DNA from: Hypomesus transpacificus
Lineage: Eukaryota; Chordata; Actinopteri; Osmeriformes; Osmeridae
Assembly (NCBI RefSeq): GCF_021917145.1
Contig: NC_061066.1
Span: 9,088,685 to 9,152,684, forward strand
DNA length: 64,000 nt
Direction of reading: 5' to 3'
Part shown: piece after piece, positions 21,901-32,411 of the stretch
Layout: every line of letters begins with the position of its first letter
Position numbering within the stretch: the first letter of the stretch is position 1
Notes under the pieces: generated by a model
The model's database searches: none
Seen by the model: only the letters and a program-made list of their open reading frames with translations
What the model was told of the DNA's origin: nothing
Translations under genes and position numbers: made by a program

Positions 21901-24414
21901 ATCATTGGGGGCTTTAAGCACAGAGAGCAGCGATTCAACAGCCGCTCCGCTGGGGTCAGCTCTGCTTTGCTCTTTATATCTATCGGAGGTATGACTATGG
22001 AAACAAATTTGTGAAATGTTTTGAATGTTTTGTTTTGAGTAATTTTAAAAGGCATTGAATACTTAATATTGACATTTAAACACCAACGGCTTTGTTGGTT
22101 TTGAATTATCTTTAAAATAAGTTCATATTTCTAATTTTAAGAGTTTCATTATGATTTGGCCTTAATTCTCAGGAACGTCATTCTCTCTCTCTCACACTCA
22201 CACACCACGTACCTCATCCATACACTGTCCTTTTACCCACACAGGTGTGTTTGCTCCGACCCTGTTCTCGAAGGCCTATGGTACCCTGGTGTGTGAGCGG
22301 TGCGATAACACCCCGGGGAACGTCACTGGTCCGTTCATGTGTCAGGACTGTCACTACGAGGTGGTGGGTAGCAACCTCTCGTCACCTCCTGACAACCAAC
22401 ACGTATAAGGAAGCATGTTGTCTTTGAGATGGTGTAGTCAGCCCAAGGTAACCTTAATTTTTCTCCTTTTCGCAAAAGAGTGGACATAACCAGGCACTGT
22501 ACCTCAGTCACATTGAGTAGGTACCTTTTTATTTATATATATATTAAAAAAAAAAATGTTTTCTCAGACTTCCTGAGTGAGTGTGCTGTCTGGTTTCCCC
22601 CCAGGCCATTGGTGTACACCATTTCAGTGCTTCTGCCTGCTGCCTACCTGATTGGCCTCATCTTCACCCTGAAGACCCACTCACACATATACGACATTCA
22701 CATCAGCGATGGGTATGGTCACGGGCATGGGCAGGATGCGCAGGAGGGGGCCAACATCCATGGTGGTGTAGGTGAGCCCAACACCTTCCTCCTCATGTTA
22801 GACCACTTTGTACTGTACTCCACTTAGGTTAGAATAGGTTATAGGGTTGAATCAGATGGCTGAGCGGTGAGGGAGTTGGGCTAGTAATCAGAAGGTTACT
22901 GGATCGATTCCCCGCTGTGTCAAATGATGTTGTGTCCTTGGGCAAGGCACTTCACCCTACTTGTCTTGGGGGAATGTCCCTGTAAGCACTGTAAGTCGCT
23001 CTGGATAAGAGCGTCTACTAAAATGACCTAAATGTGAAACACACTGTATTTATTGATATCTGTAATTTAGGACGTTTTAGTATTAGTCGATAATTTATTG
23101 CTATCTGAATATTTTGGAAGTTTCACTTATTTAAGCTCAGCATAAATGTAAATTATGTTCCGTGTACTTATATGTCATGTTATGCCAGGTGCTTGCGCCC
23201 AGTCTAAACTTGTTGTTCTGTGTACCTGACAAATAAAAGACTTGAACTTGAACTAGACTTGGAGGATGAAACCTCTGGATATCCCATCATGTTTTCTAAA
23301 CTGCTGTTTGCCACAGGTTGATCTAGGCAAGCACACCTGCATTGCATCTATGTGTTTGGATTTACTATGCTGTTTACTCATTGTCGTGTGTGTGTGTCTG
23401 TGTGTGTGTTCTGACGGTGCTGTAGTTCACTGGTCGAGGTGGATGGCAATGGGGGTGTTGATTTTGGCCACTCTGCTGATGGCTGCATGTGCAGACCTGA
23501 CCACAGAGCACATCAAGCCCATCCTGGACAACTCCAAAGTGTCCCAGGTGGGCTAATGGCCTCGCAGCACCACCATGCACTTTAACAACACACACATCAG
23601 CAGTAGGAATTGGGACTTTAACGTTGGTAATATGTCGATGAACATCTAAACTGCCCTTACACAAACACACTTATAATCTTCACAGTGTGCTTTGTCAGCT
23701 AAGTGACTTTTCTCAAGGTTTTTTTTTGGTTTAGTTAGACTAAATTTGACTTGTGACCTACTCTTGCAGTATTTCATTGGAGTCACTGTGTTGGCCATGA
23801 TACCTGAGCTGCCAGAGATTATGAATGGAATCCAGTTTGCCCTACAGAACAACATCAGTCTGAGGTATGTAAGGCACTCCAGCATACGATTGATTACCTG
23901 TCAGGATGAATCCTGTGCTTGTCTGATCATGCTGACCAGACTTTGCTGGGTTGTTTTGGCAGTTTGGAGGTGGGAAGCTGTCTGGCTGTCCAAGTGTGCA
24001 TGATTCAGATCCCTTTAGTCATCCTGTTCAACGCTTTCTACGTAAGTGTTCACATTTTTTCACATTCATTATTATTTTTTATTTTTTTTTTACGAGTCTC
24101 ATTGCCTTTCTGATCTTTAAGTGATCTCTTCTCCCTTAAGGATGTGGGGTTTGTATTGATCTTCAGTGACTTGCATCTGTGGGCCAGCATTTTCAGTGTG
24201 ATTCTGGTGAACTACATCTTCATGGATGGAAAATGTGACTACTTTCAGGGTAAGCTGTGTATCCCAGCGTAGTTTGTAGTAATCAGTGGTTTCATGTCCA
24301 GATGTGCGTAACGGTTAATACCTATTTTCATCTTCTGCAGGTACTGCTCTTGTGGTGGTGTATCTCATCCTCCTGGCTGTGTATTTTTTCGCACCCTCGC
24401 CCAGCTCCTGTTGA
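15980..24414 (+). CDS. cax1: vacuolar-type cation (Ca2+)/H+ exchanger of the CAX family, with two YccF-like modules
   Basis: Exchanges cytosolic Ca2+ or other divalent metals for lumenal protons, probably in endosomal/lysosomal membranes; a zebrafish relative is linked to neural-crest development. Twenty coding exons: 15980-16055, 17731-17889, 18114-18241, 18382-18490, 18618-18734, 18854-18915, 19345-19533, 20199-20384, 20911-21010, 21204-21345, 21477-21660, 21889-21988, 22245-22360, 22479-22516, 22605-22771, 23426-23547, 23770-23864, 23963-24041, 24141-24249 and 24341-24414. They sum to 2352 nt in phase, 783 aa. The soluble N-terminus begins MSNKKVPLTVTDQEKRRRRS. Two short membrane modules resembling bacterial YccF follow (about aa 158-217, TVIGSPYGMLCLKLACYFIWP; about aa 281-330, STYIWLILGYPVL). 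The exchanger core spans about aa 400-780, with paired acidic motifs NATFGSITELTF and AMIPELPEIMNG and a His-rich loop YGHGHGQD. The exon 13 end could be 22363 instead. Exon 14 (38 nt) was inferred from phase. Intron 9 looks U12-type. The gene symbol is by family resemblance. Confidence 0.87.
16415..16878. mobile_element. non-autonomous hAT-type element in cax1 intron 1
   Basis: 464-bp element with terminal CAAGGGCG and CGCCCTTG. Exact 8-bp target-site duplications ATTGTCAG lie at 16407-16414 and 16879-16886. Inside each end is a GGGGGGAC/GTCCCCCCC block. No transposase is encoded. Eight-base duplications plus a CAxGGGCG terminus are characteristic of hAT transposons. Confidence 0.92.
17027..17063. 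repeat. paired poly-G tracts in cax1 intron 1
   Basis: Two G runs (about 9 and 14 G) separated by about 20 bases. They could form G-quadruplexes and are also error-prone positions in assemblies. Confidence 0.7.
19590..19880. repeat. probable interspersed repeat fragment (CGATTCGATT-type) in cax1 intron 7
   Basis: Contains repeated TCGATTC/CGATTCT words (CACGATTCGATTCTAATCGA) and A-rich segments unlike neighbouring intron sequence. It resembles a dispersed fish repeat I recall, but no boundaries or target duplication could be read. Confidence 0.4.
20056..20158 (+). mobile_element. tRNA-derived SINE, copy 3, internally deleted (cax1 intron 7)
   Basis: Retains the box B region (GGTTGCCGGTTCGATTCCCG) and the 3' end (GTAAGTCGCTCTGGATAAGA...TAAATGTAAATG), but the middle GGGCAAGGCACTTCACC block is missing. 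It lies about 40 bases upstream of cax1 exon 8. Confidence 0.88.
20479..20664 (+). mobile_element. tRNA-derived SINE, copy 4 (cax1 intron 8)
   Basis: GTCAGATGGATGAGCAGTTA head, box B GGTTCGATTCC, GGGCAAGGCACTTCACC body and GGATAAGAGTGTTTGCTAAA tail. A few bases next to box B are deleted relative to the other copies. Confidence 0.9.
20684..20856. mobile_element. diverged hAT-like repeat fragment in cax1 intron 8
   Basis: Ends in ATGGTTGGAGACCCCTG and begins CCTGTTCCTGCAGAGCTACC, with an interior TCCAACACTAATCCAGCACA block. This is related in layout to the element at 28841-29020 (CAGGGTTCTCCAA... CTGTCCTGCATG... CTCCAGCACA). The left terminus is degraded. Confidence 0.55.
22850..23038 (+). mobile_element. 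tRNA-derived SINE, copy 5 (cax1 intron 15)
   Basis: TCAGATGGCTGAGCGGTGAG head, GGATCGATTCC box B variant, GGGCAAGGCACTTCACCCTA body and GGATAAGAGCGTCTACTAAA tail. Confidence 0.9.
23105..23256 (+). repeat. 3' fragment of the (TTGAAC)n-tailed interspersed repeat
   Basis: Reverse complement of the element at 5457-5935 (GCTCAGCATAAATGTAAATT, TGTTATGCCAGGTGCTTGCG, ACAAATAAAAGACTTGAACT). It ends in two TTGAAC hexamers. It is 5'-truncated, as expected for target-primed retroposition. Confidence 0.75.
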
Positions 24415-24930
24415 AGGGTACCTTGAACCCACCAAACGTCTTTATACAGGGTTATCTGTGTCAGTATGTACTGTATGTGTGTTTAACGACTGTGAAAACT
24501 TAACTGATTAATACTAATTGAGGGTGACGGTAGGAAATATTTTGCACTATTAAAATGAATTCTCCTTGTTTTAACATGGCACACCTTGGTGAGAAATCGA
24601 CCTGAAAAGAGCTAACTTAATCATAAAACTATTTAATTGAAGTCCCATTGTTTTTATGTCAGGGTTTTCCTCAGCTTAAATTGTACCGTTATAGGTCAGA
24701 GTTTGTGTAATATTAAATCTGTTGCTTCAGTACCATGAGACCCCATGCTTTGTGTCACTGGGTTTTGGGTGTCGAGTTTGCGTCACATGAATGTCAACAA
24801 AATGCTTTGATGACAGAAAAGAATAGTCATGATCACTGCAATTAAAACGGAAGTACTTGTTTATAGTGGCGTGTCGTCTTGTTGCATGGGTTGTGTAATT
24901 AACTTAAGCACAGTGACCAACGTTAAATGT
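24415..24930 (+). other. cax1 3' untranslated region (inferred)
   Basis: AT-rich sequence following the cax1 stop with no exon-like features. No AATAAA is present; ATTAAA variants at 24712-24717 and 24841-24846 are the best polyadenylation candidates before the minisatellite begins. Confidence 0.4.
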
Positions 24931-24956
24931 ATTTTCATTGTCCAACCAATGAGGTG

Positions 24957-25642
24957 CCGACACACTGAGCCTTACATATCAGGTTCCACACACAGACATG
25001 TTCAGGTTCCACACACACTGAGCCTTACATATCAGGTTCCACACACAGACATGTTCAGGTTCCACACACACTGAGCCTTACATATCAGGTTCCACACACT
25101 GACATGTTCAGGTTCCACACACACTGAGCCTTACATATCAGGTTCCACACACTGACATGTTCAGGTTCCACACACACTGAGCCTTACATATCAGGTTCCA
25201 CACACTGACATGTTCAGGTTCCACACACACTGAGCCTTACATATCAGGTTCCACACACAGACATGTTCAGGTTCCACACACACTGAGCCTTACATATCAG
25301 GTTCCACACACTGACATGTTCAGGTTCCACACACACTGAGCCTTACATATCAGGTTCCACACACTGACATGTTCAGGTTCCACACACACTGAGCCTTACA
25401 TATCAGGTTCCACACACAGACATGTTCAGGTTCCACACACACTGAGCCTTACATATCAGGTTCCACACACACTGAGCCTTACATATCAGGTTCCACACAC
25501 TGACATGTTCAGGTTCCACACACACTGAGCCTTACATATCAGGTTCCACACACTGACATGTTCAGGTTCCACACACAGACATGTTCAGGTTCCACACACA
25601 CTGAGCCTTACATATCAGGTTCCACACACTGACATGTTCAGG
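24957..25642. repeat. 53-bp minisatellite between cax1 and klhdc10
   Basis: About 13 tandem copies of a 53-base unit made of two related halves (TTCCACACACACTGAGCCTT + ACATATCAGG, and TTCCACACACTGACATGTTC + AGG). Most copies differ only at CACACAGACATG versus CACACTGACATG. Two places carry a repeated single half, evidence of unequal exchange at the half-unit level. Confidence 0.97.
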
Positions 25643-27400
25643 CAGGCAAACTCACCAAGAGAAGCACAATTTATGCATGTTTATTGACTCGTCAACCACC
25701 AAACACAACGTTAACGAACATGAGGCTACAGTTCAGTGGTCGGCTCAGCCGTGTGGGGCAGATGCAAGGATCCAAGGGAGAGGGGTGACGTGCAGAACAA
25801 AAGTTAAACTAAATGTTTTTTGGATTCCATAGGAGGACAATGGAAGTAACTTGACTTAAGACTTAAAGAACTCCTGGCAATCAAAGTAAGACCTAGCACT
25901 GTGTAACGTAAAGGGAGATCGTTTTCACTTCAAAGTGCAACGTAGTTTGGCATTGCAGTTTCGGCTCAACATGCCGGCACTTTGTTTACTGATTTAATAT
26001 ATTCCTCATCCAAGTAAACACACCAGTTTTTAGAGGCATACTTGATTAGCATCATATCTGCTTTGTTGAATTATAAGTGCACACTTACGAGAATGAAAGG
26101 TTACAGGATTGGACAAGTAACATGTTTTTGAGAAGCTCAAATGTTAAGGAAAACAGTTAAGAAAATAGTGAAATCCTTGTCTCAACTTTATCAGTGATGG
26201 CATTTACACATGCAAAGACATCAAACTATCACAATAGATTTTCTGCATCTCAGCATCAATAAAACTTTGGGAAAGGCACTGAATGATTTAAATGAACATT
26301 TTACTGAATTACTGCCCCACCCCCAAATATTTAATTTGACAAATTCTTACTATTTTCTCATTGTCAGCAGAGAATCAAAAGTTTGAACAGAATTATAATC
26401 GATTTTATTTGAGTAAAAGCACAGAACTAAACGAAAGGTACAAATACAAATGAAATAAAAGCGATAGGTTGAGGAGCACCTTGATTCACAGTGATGAATG
26501 ATTTGGTTTACAGATGTAGGAACAGATGACTACTGTTAAGCACACAGGATAAAATAACGGGACCGGTTTTGAATGAGTCGTGAGCGGAAGGTTAAAAAAC
26601 CTCCCTGATTCTCGAGTCTAGAAGGTTGGTGAATGCATCTGCAGGTACAAGTAATATAGAGTGCAATGCAAGGGTTAGGTTGAAACTGAAGTGTTGTCTA
26701 GAGATTAAACCCAACTGTAGTCTTCTTTTTGCATCAAATCAAGAGTTTGGTTTAAACCAATGTTTTTTTTTTCTCTTTAAAGTTGGTAAGTAAGAAGTGC
26801 CAACAGTCTAGACCTGACATGAGTTTAGTGTCACCACAAACGGCTTCTTTTTTCACATTCATAAAACCATGCCAAATGTCTGATAGCATTTCATTTAATC
26901 TAGTGACCGTGTTTACCTATCCAAACATGTATGCCGGAGAAATGCAAACATTGTCGTTTGATGAAAACACAAAGATTTTCTTTTAGTCTTTCAAATAAAT
27001 AAACATGCGTCTCTCCTTCGAATCTGCATTCTTGTTCAAGTGGCGAAGGCTGATAAAACAACAGAACAAGAGCTTCTAAACCAGCTGACCACCAGGGGAA
27101 GTCCGCTGACAAAGAGCTGGAGTTAAGACAAACATTCCACTTTTCGTTCGTTCGTGTTTTTTTCTTTTTTTTCTTCAAATCATCAGAAGTGCAAATGTAA
27201 CAAAAAAAAGAAACGTAAAAAGGCATCCCATTGTTTTTGGTTTTAAGGCGGGCTACGTATAAGGAGGGGAAAGACCTCTGTTGCGACGAACACAAACATC
27301 TCAAACAAAATCCTGTGCTTTCCGTCATCGGGGGGTATTCTACCCTCTATTCCATCCATCCATCCACACATTAGTCAATCCCTCCGTCCTCGCATTCGTC
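25643..27400 (-). other. klhdc10 3' untranslated region / intergenic (inferred)
   Basis: AT-rich sequence between the minisatellite and the klhdc10 stop codon. On the minus strand AATAAA occurs at 26409-26404 and 25685-25680; either could end the klhdc10 transcript. No coding exon was recognised; short frames here (e.g. 26783-26986) have no recognisable similarity. Confidence 0.45.
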
Positions 27401-28170
27401 CTATTTCAAGCGCTCGATGAGTTCCTGTGTGATTCCCAGGTCCCCCAGCTCCTGGACAGGCAGCTGGGGCAGATGAGGGAAGGCTTTCAGCAGGTTCTCC
27501 CAGCACAGTTCCAGTAAGCTAGGAACAGCCAGCCAGATCTTAAACAGGGAACCAGTCCTCTTGTTCTCGCGGATGTTGACCACACCGCCGTGGATGTACA
27601 TACAGCCAGCCTTGACAGGAAGGAGACAACGTGAGTGAAATACAAAAGAAAAAAAGAGACAAACTGCGGTCATTTATTTTCAATGTCTCTTCTCAGCCTT
27701 GTTTTGGCGGTGTGGACATGAACATGAACAGGACATGAAGCTCACCGAAGTGGCAAGCTGGCAGAGAGAGCTTCATACGGGGGAACAAGAGAAACAGTTG
27801 GTACGACTGATGGAAGTGTAGGATGATGCTGACAGCTGAGACAAACCTCAGATCCATCATAAACCACCTTGTGTTTCCACAACTGATTTTCCACTATCGT
27901 TTTGAGTTACTAAACTAAAAGTACACCATGAATGAGTAGTACTGCAGTGCTACTCATCCCACAGGTGTCCTGTGTGGAGGAGCAGCCTGCTTACCGGGGT
28001 GACAGCAGCACAGTGGAAGTAGGCCGGCTCGGGCATGATCGCTGGAAGTCTGCTCCACTGGAACGTCTGTAGGTTGATCTTCCAAAGGTCGGCCAGGATC
28101 ACCTCTCCATTGTAACCCCCGCAGATAAATACGTCTGAGAGAGAGAGAGACAGAGAGAAAGAGAGGAAGG

Positions 28171-28201
<31 letters not shown>

Positions 28202-31200
28202 GGGGAGAGAGAGAGACACACACGTAAATTATACAACATACGATATTAAGATTAGTTCAAAATGTTCTAAAAGGAAAGTCATTTTGAGGACCCTCACCAT
28301 TCCTAATCTGCACACAGCTATGACATCTCCTAGGAGCAGGATATCCTGTGAAAATAAAGTAAGCACATTCTTTGAGCAGTTGGCTCGAATAAGCTGGCCT
28401 TGCATATACGTTTTCCATACAACAACTTCTACAGACCTATTTTATCATGAGGGTTAGTTCTGATCTCCTCCCAGGAATTAGTCTCCAGGTTGTAAGCATG
28501 TATCTGACCACAGGAAGAAGGAAACAGAAGTTGTTATGGCTTGCTACACCTAAATGATTTTGTGCACCATGTGACAAGCAAGGACTCAGATGATTGGTTA
28601 GTGCACCTTGTTGAGAGGGTAGGACATCCAGGAGGTTCCACCTCCCAAGATGTAGATCCTCTGTCCGTCATGCGCGATCTCGTGCCTGTACCTGTCACAG
28701 AAACGAGTACCGCTTACCCTCTCCTCTGTAGCCATCTTGGCAAAACAAACGCTTGTCATCTAACCTGTTTGATGTTGCCAGTTTTACCTTACCTTGTGTT
28801 CCAAAAAACTAACAAACCAAAAAACGTATACAGCCTAAACCAGGGTTCTCCAATACTGGTCCTCGAGGGCCGCTGTCCTGCATGTTCTAGATGTTTCCCT
28901 GCTCCAGCACACCCGAGTCAGCGAAACATCTCAAACATACGATAAACTTTATTGTCCCGCTCAGGGGGAATTGTATGCAGGACAGCTGCGGCCTTCGAGG
29001 ACCAGGATTGGAGAACCCTGGACTAAACTAATCCAAACCCTCAAGGAAGTCAAGGGTACACTCACAGGAGAAAACATGGAGGACACCCAGGGGAGGAGCT
29101 GGTCAGGGAGGGATCCTGTCCTCCAGTGGCAGTTACACTGTCATATTCCGTCTAATTTGCTTGACCAAACTAACTGAAAGATTCCCATCTGAGTCCCAGC
29201 CTACCTCTCTTCAGGCAGGTCGTGCGAGGGGTTGTTAGGTTTGAGGTGAATCCACTCTCGGGTGGTCAGATCCAGCCTGTGCAGGTCTGTGCTGTAGATG
29301 TAGCCTGTCGTCCCTCCAAACACATACAGGAAGCCGTTTATGATGGCCATTGCCTGAGAGAATCACAAAGTAGAATTCAAGTTTAACTGTCAAAAAGATA
29401 GTCTGGACAATCAAAGAATTATTTCGCAATACTCTTCCATTCAAAATACATATTATTTATGGTTTATCCAGTGCCTTATATTATATACAAATATTGAGGG
29501 TATTTATAGTGCCTTTGTAGTCTAAAAAGGTAAGCTTGTAAACCAGCCAGAACACCAACGGTACGAAAACGTCAGTTAAGAAAGTCTAATCTATTTGGTT
29601 TAGGTTCAGCACCTGTCCATAGATTCTGTTAGGCTTCTTCCCTCTACAGTTGAGCAGCGACCACCGTTTATATTTAACGTTGCACACATGGACGTCGTTC
29701 CCGTTGCTTTCCCCGAAAGGAATCCCCGTACCTCCAAACACCAACAAATTGTTTCCATGTAAAACAGCTTAGAAGGGGAGATAAACAGAAACACAGCACT
29801 CAGAGTTACATACAAAACCAACATGCAGTTCCTTACACCAAATCGAGACAGCGTGGATGGCTCATCGTAACCATCTGTGGCACAAACCCCCATAGTTGTA
29901 CCTGAAACCTCCAACCCCGGGTGCCTTTCCCTGGTAACCCTGGGTAGGCTCACCTGACATGGAGGCCAGCTCCGTGGGCATGTAGCCTTCTGTGCGCACC
30001 TGCTGCCAAGTGCCTGTGGCAAAGTGGTACCTCCACAGCTCTCTGAACAGCGGGTAGTCCTCGTTCTCCGAGCCCCCCGACTCGTCGTAGTTAGGGTTGT
30101 AGCCTCCGAACACGTACAGGTTAGTGTTGTCTGCCACACAGCGATGGCCACTCCGCGCAGGAGGTGTGCGATGGCCTGTGTGTGTGTGTGTGTGTGTGTG
30201 TGTGGTGTAGAGGGGGAAAACAGGGTGGGAGAATTTAGTACAAGAAAATTATATTTGTTCACACACTAAACACTGACACATAAGTGTTTTGCCCAACAAG
30301 CTTGGAACAACTTAGTGATGGTGGGTAATATAAATGTGACCACTGAGCTCTAATGAAATACAACTATAGACAGATAAGAGATAAATGTATTCGAAAACAA
30401 GTTATTTCACAGAGGAGGGAGAGAGGGCTTTACAAAGCCAGCAGTATGTCCTTGTCAGTGTAACTAAACACTTGTTTGCTCCATGTGCAAGCCTCAGATA
30501 TGCTTTTGCTACACACACACACACTGAGATGAGACAAGAATGAAACTTATCATCTAAACAGCTTTTAGTTGGCTGTCAAACTGGGCATCTGTCAGAAGAG
30601 ATAAAAGAGATGAGCTGAACTCTCTGATGAACCAATGGTTGGGTCAACGTGCCCTCATCATCTTTCCCCACCCTGTGCAAACCACAACACATTAACCTAA
30701 TTAAATGAGAACTTAAAAGCCAGATTATGGGTCTGGCTGGGGTCCCATATCTACTCCCTAATCACCTAAGCCACTGTTTGCTGTATTCCTGATACACTTT
30801 TGTTCAGCTAGGCCCAAAACCATCTCCACATTTTCCTTCTTTTCCTGACCGATAGACAGCCTGGATTCGTCCTCTATGCAGGGACACAATGTGAGTCTGA
30901 AAGGCCTACTACAAATGAAGTTGTGTCCTTGGGCAAGACACTTCACCCTACTTGCCTCGGGGGGAATGTCCCTGTACTTACTGTAAGTCGCTCTGGATAA
31001 GAGCGTCTGCTAAATGACTAAAATGTAATGTAAATGTAATGTAATTCCTGAAGTGGTAAACCTTGAAAGACAACCAGAATCAATGATGTATCAATCAAGT
31101 GTTGCAGTGTCAACAGAATTTGTAGTCTTGTCCAGGCATGGGCAGAGGATACTCATGCAACAGAACTAGGATATAATACTTGTTATTATTCTGCATCTCC

Positions 31201-32411
31201 ATCAGTGTCTCACACTAAAGGGAACTAGTGGTATGGTACTATAGTTACCAACTGCTATGGCGGTCTACTGCTATACTAAACTGCTGTTGTGTTGATATCA
31301 CTTCAACACTACAGATTGACACTGCTTTAGCTTGGGAATGCTAGTATTATTTGACGAGGAATTTACCAGGAAAGCAGCTAAATTATGCGGCACAAACAAA
31401 AGCCATTATTTAGTTGCTGTGGTACGTGTGTGAAAAGGATTATAGCAAAGTACCTGATATTCCAGTTGCAGTTGTTCATGCAATGTTCTTCAAGTAAGCT
31501 ACAAACACAACCTCATCAGTAGACCATTGCATGGCTCTCAAAAACGAAAAGCAACCAACTAGACTTATACCAAGGAAATAATTAGCTGAACATTTGTCTA
31601 TTCCCTTCAGACATGTCTACCATTATGTAAGAGCATCACATGAATATTAAGGGAATCCATACGTATATGAAATGATGTGTATATGAACCCTTGTGACAGC
31701 CATGGACATTACTGCTACTGGTTCAAGCAGTGTGGTATGTGTTGATGGTCATTGGGATCTTTACAAGTACGACTTAAAAATATATACTAGTAGCAGCATT
31801 TCATTTTAATTAACATTCTCTTGTGTTGCACTAGGGCCCCACTGCTAACTAAATACGTTTCAAATATCACATCAATATACCGTAACTTAATAAATGATTC
31901 TAGCTAGCTAGAGGCTAGCTGTTAGTCGGCATTAGAAGAGAAGCTTATGAGAAAATAACCAGAAAACGAATAGCAGTTTAGCCTATTGCTAACGCCTGTC
32001 TAGATTTTCTATTGAAAGAACTGGAGAGAGGCAGGTGCTCTAGCGTTAGCAAGCTAAACTAGTTTACATGGCTACAGTAGTTAAGTGTCTTCGCTGTCTA
32101 GTTTTTCTTGCATTCCTTGCAAATCAGCGTTAATAAAAACCAGATGAGATAGAGCTAGCTAGTGTAGCGAACATTGACATTTGCTCGTTGCTTAATCGGT
32201 GAGACCGTACTGTTCAAACTAGCCCAGAACATTTAATGTAGTGAACTAGCAAGCTTGTCTAAAGACACGTTAGCATGCTAGCACAGCTAGCGTGGAATAT
32301 GTCAAATGTTTTTGACTGACCTGCTGCTAGTCCTAGGGGAGGCCTCCCTGACAGTCTCTCGAATTTATTCAGCTGGTCCGAATTGCGAGCACCTTCAGCG
32401 GACGACATCAT
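27401..32411 (-). CDS. klhdc10: kelch domain-containing protein 10, CUL2 E3 ligase substrate receptor
   Basis: Six-bladed kelch adaptor for a cullin-2 ubiquitin ligase. The mammalian protein recognises C-terminal alanine degrons from stalled-ribosome quality control and also modulates ASK1 signalling. Nine coding exons on the minus strand: 32411-32321, 30175-29954, 29767-29613, 29353-29205, 28691-28607, 28503-28437, 28345-28298, 28134-27995 and 27610-27401. They total 1167 nt in phase, 388 aa. Kelch blade motifs are NLYVFGGYNP, NLLVFGGTG, FLYVFGGTTG, IYILGGGTSW, VFICGGYNGE and MYIHGGVVN. The C-terminus (SLLELCWENLLKAFP... LIERLK) is the conserved BC-box-like tail. Two adjacent ATGs open the frame (32411 and 32408). 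The human protein is 442 aa; the N-terminus here is shorter and a basic segment present in human between exons 1 and 2 is absent or unannotated. The neighbour zc3hc1 is divergent, as in human. Confidence 0.93.
28139..28220. repeat. (GA)n microsatellite in klhdc10 intron
   Basis: GAGAGA/GAGACA run next to the exon at 28134-27995. On the minus strand it becomes the (CT)n polypyrimidine tract immediately before the TCTCAG acceptor. Confidence 0.9.
28841..29020. mobile_element. non-autonomous hAT-type element in klhdc10 intron 4
   Basis: Terminal inverted repeats of about 45 bp: CAGGGTTCTCCAATACTGGT... at the left and ...ACCAGGATTGGAGAACCCTG at the right, continuing into CTGTCCTGCATG/TATGCAGGACAG. 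Flanking 8-mers GCCTAAAC (28833-28840) and GACTAAAC (29021-29028) match at 7 of 8 positions, an hAT-length target duplication. It is 180 bp with no coding capacity. Confidence 0.9.
30176..30203. repeat. (TG)n microsatellite abutting a klhdc10 acceptor
   Basis: Pure TG run directly next to exon 2 of klhdc10 (high end 30175). On the coding strand it is (CA)n ending in the CAG acceptor, so this acceptor has essentially no pyrimidine tract. Confidence 0.85.
30204..32320 (-). other. klhdc10 intron 1
   Basis: 2.1-kb intron between klhdc10 coding exons 1 and 2. Apart from a truncated SINE at 30912-31046 I see AT-rich unique sequence with TAGC-rich stretches. I looked for the 29-codon basic exon known from human KLHDC10 and did not find it. 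Confidence 0.55.
30912..31046 (+). mobile_element. tRNA-derived SINE, copy 6, 5'-truncated (klhdc10 intron 1)
   Basis: Starts at AAGTTGTGTCCTTGGGCAAG, lacking the tRNA-like head, and ends with GGATAAGAGCGTCTGCTAAA and an (AATGTA)n tail. It is antisense to klhdc10. Confidence 0.9.
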
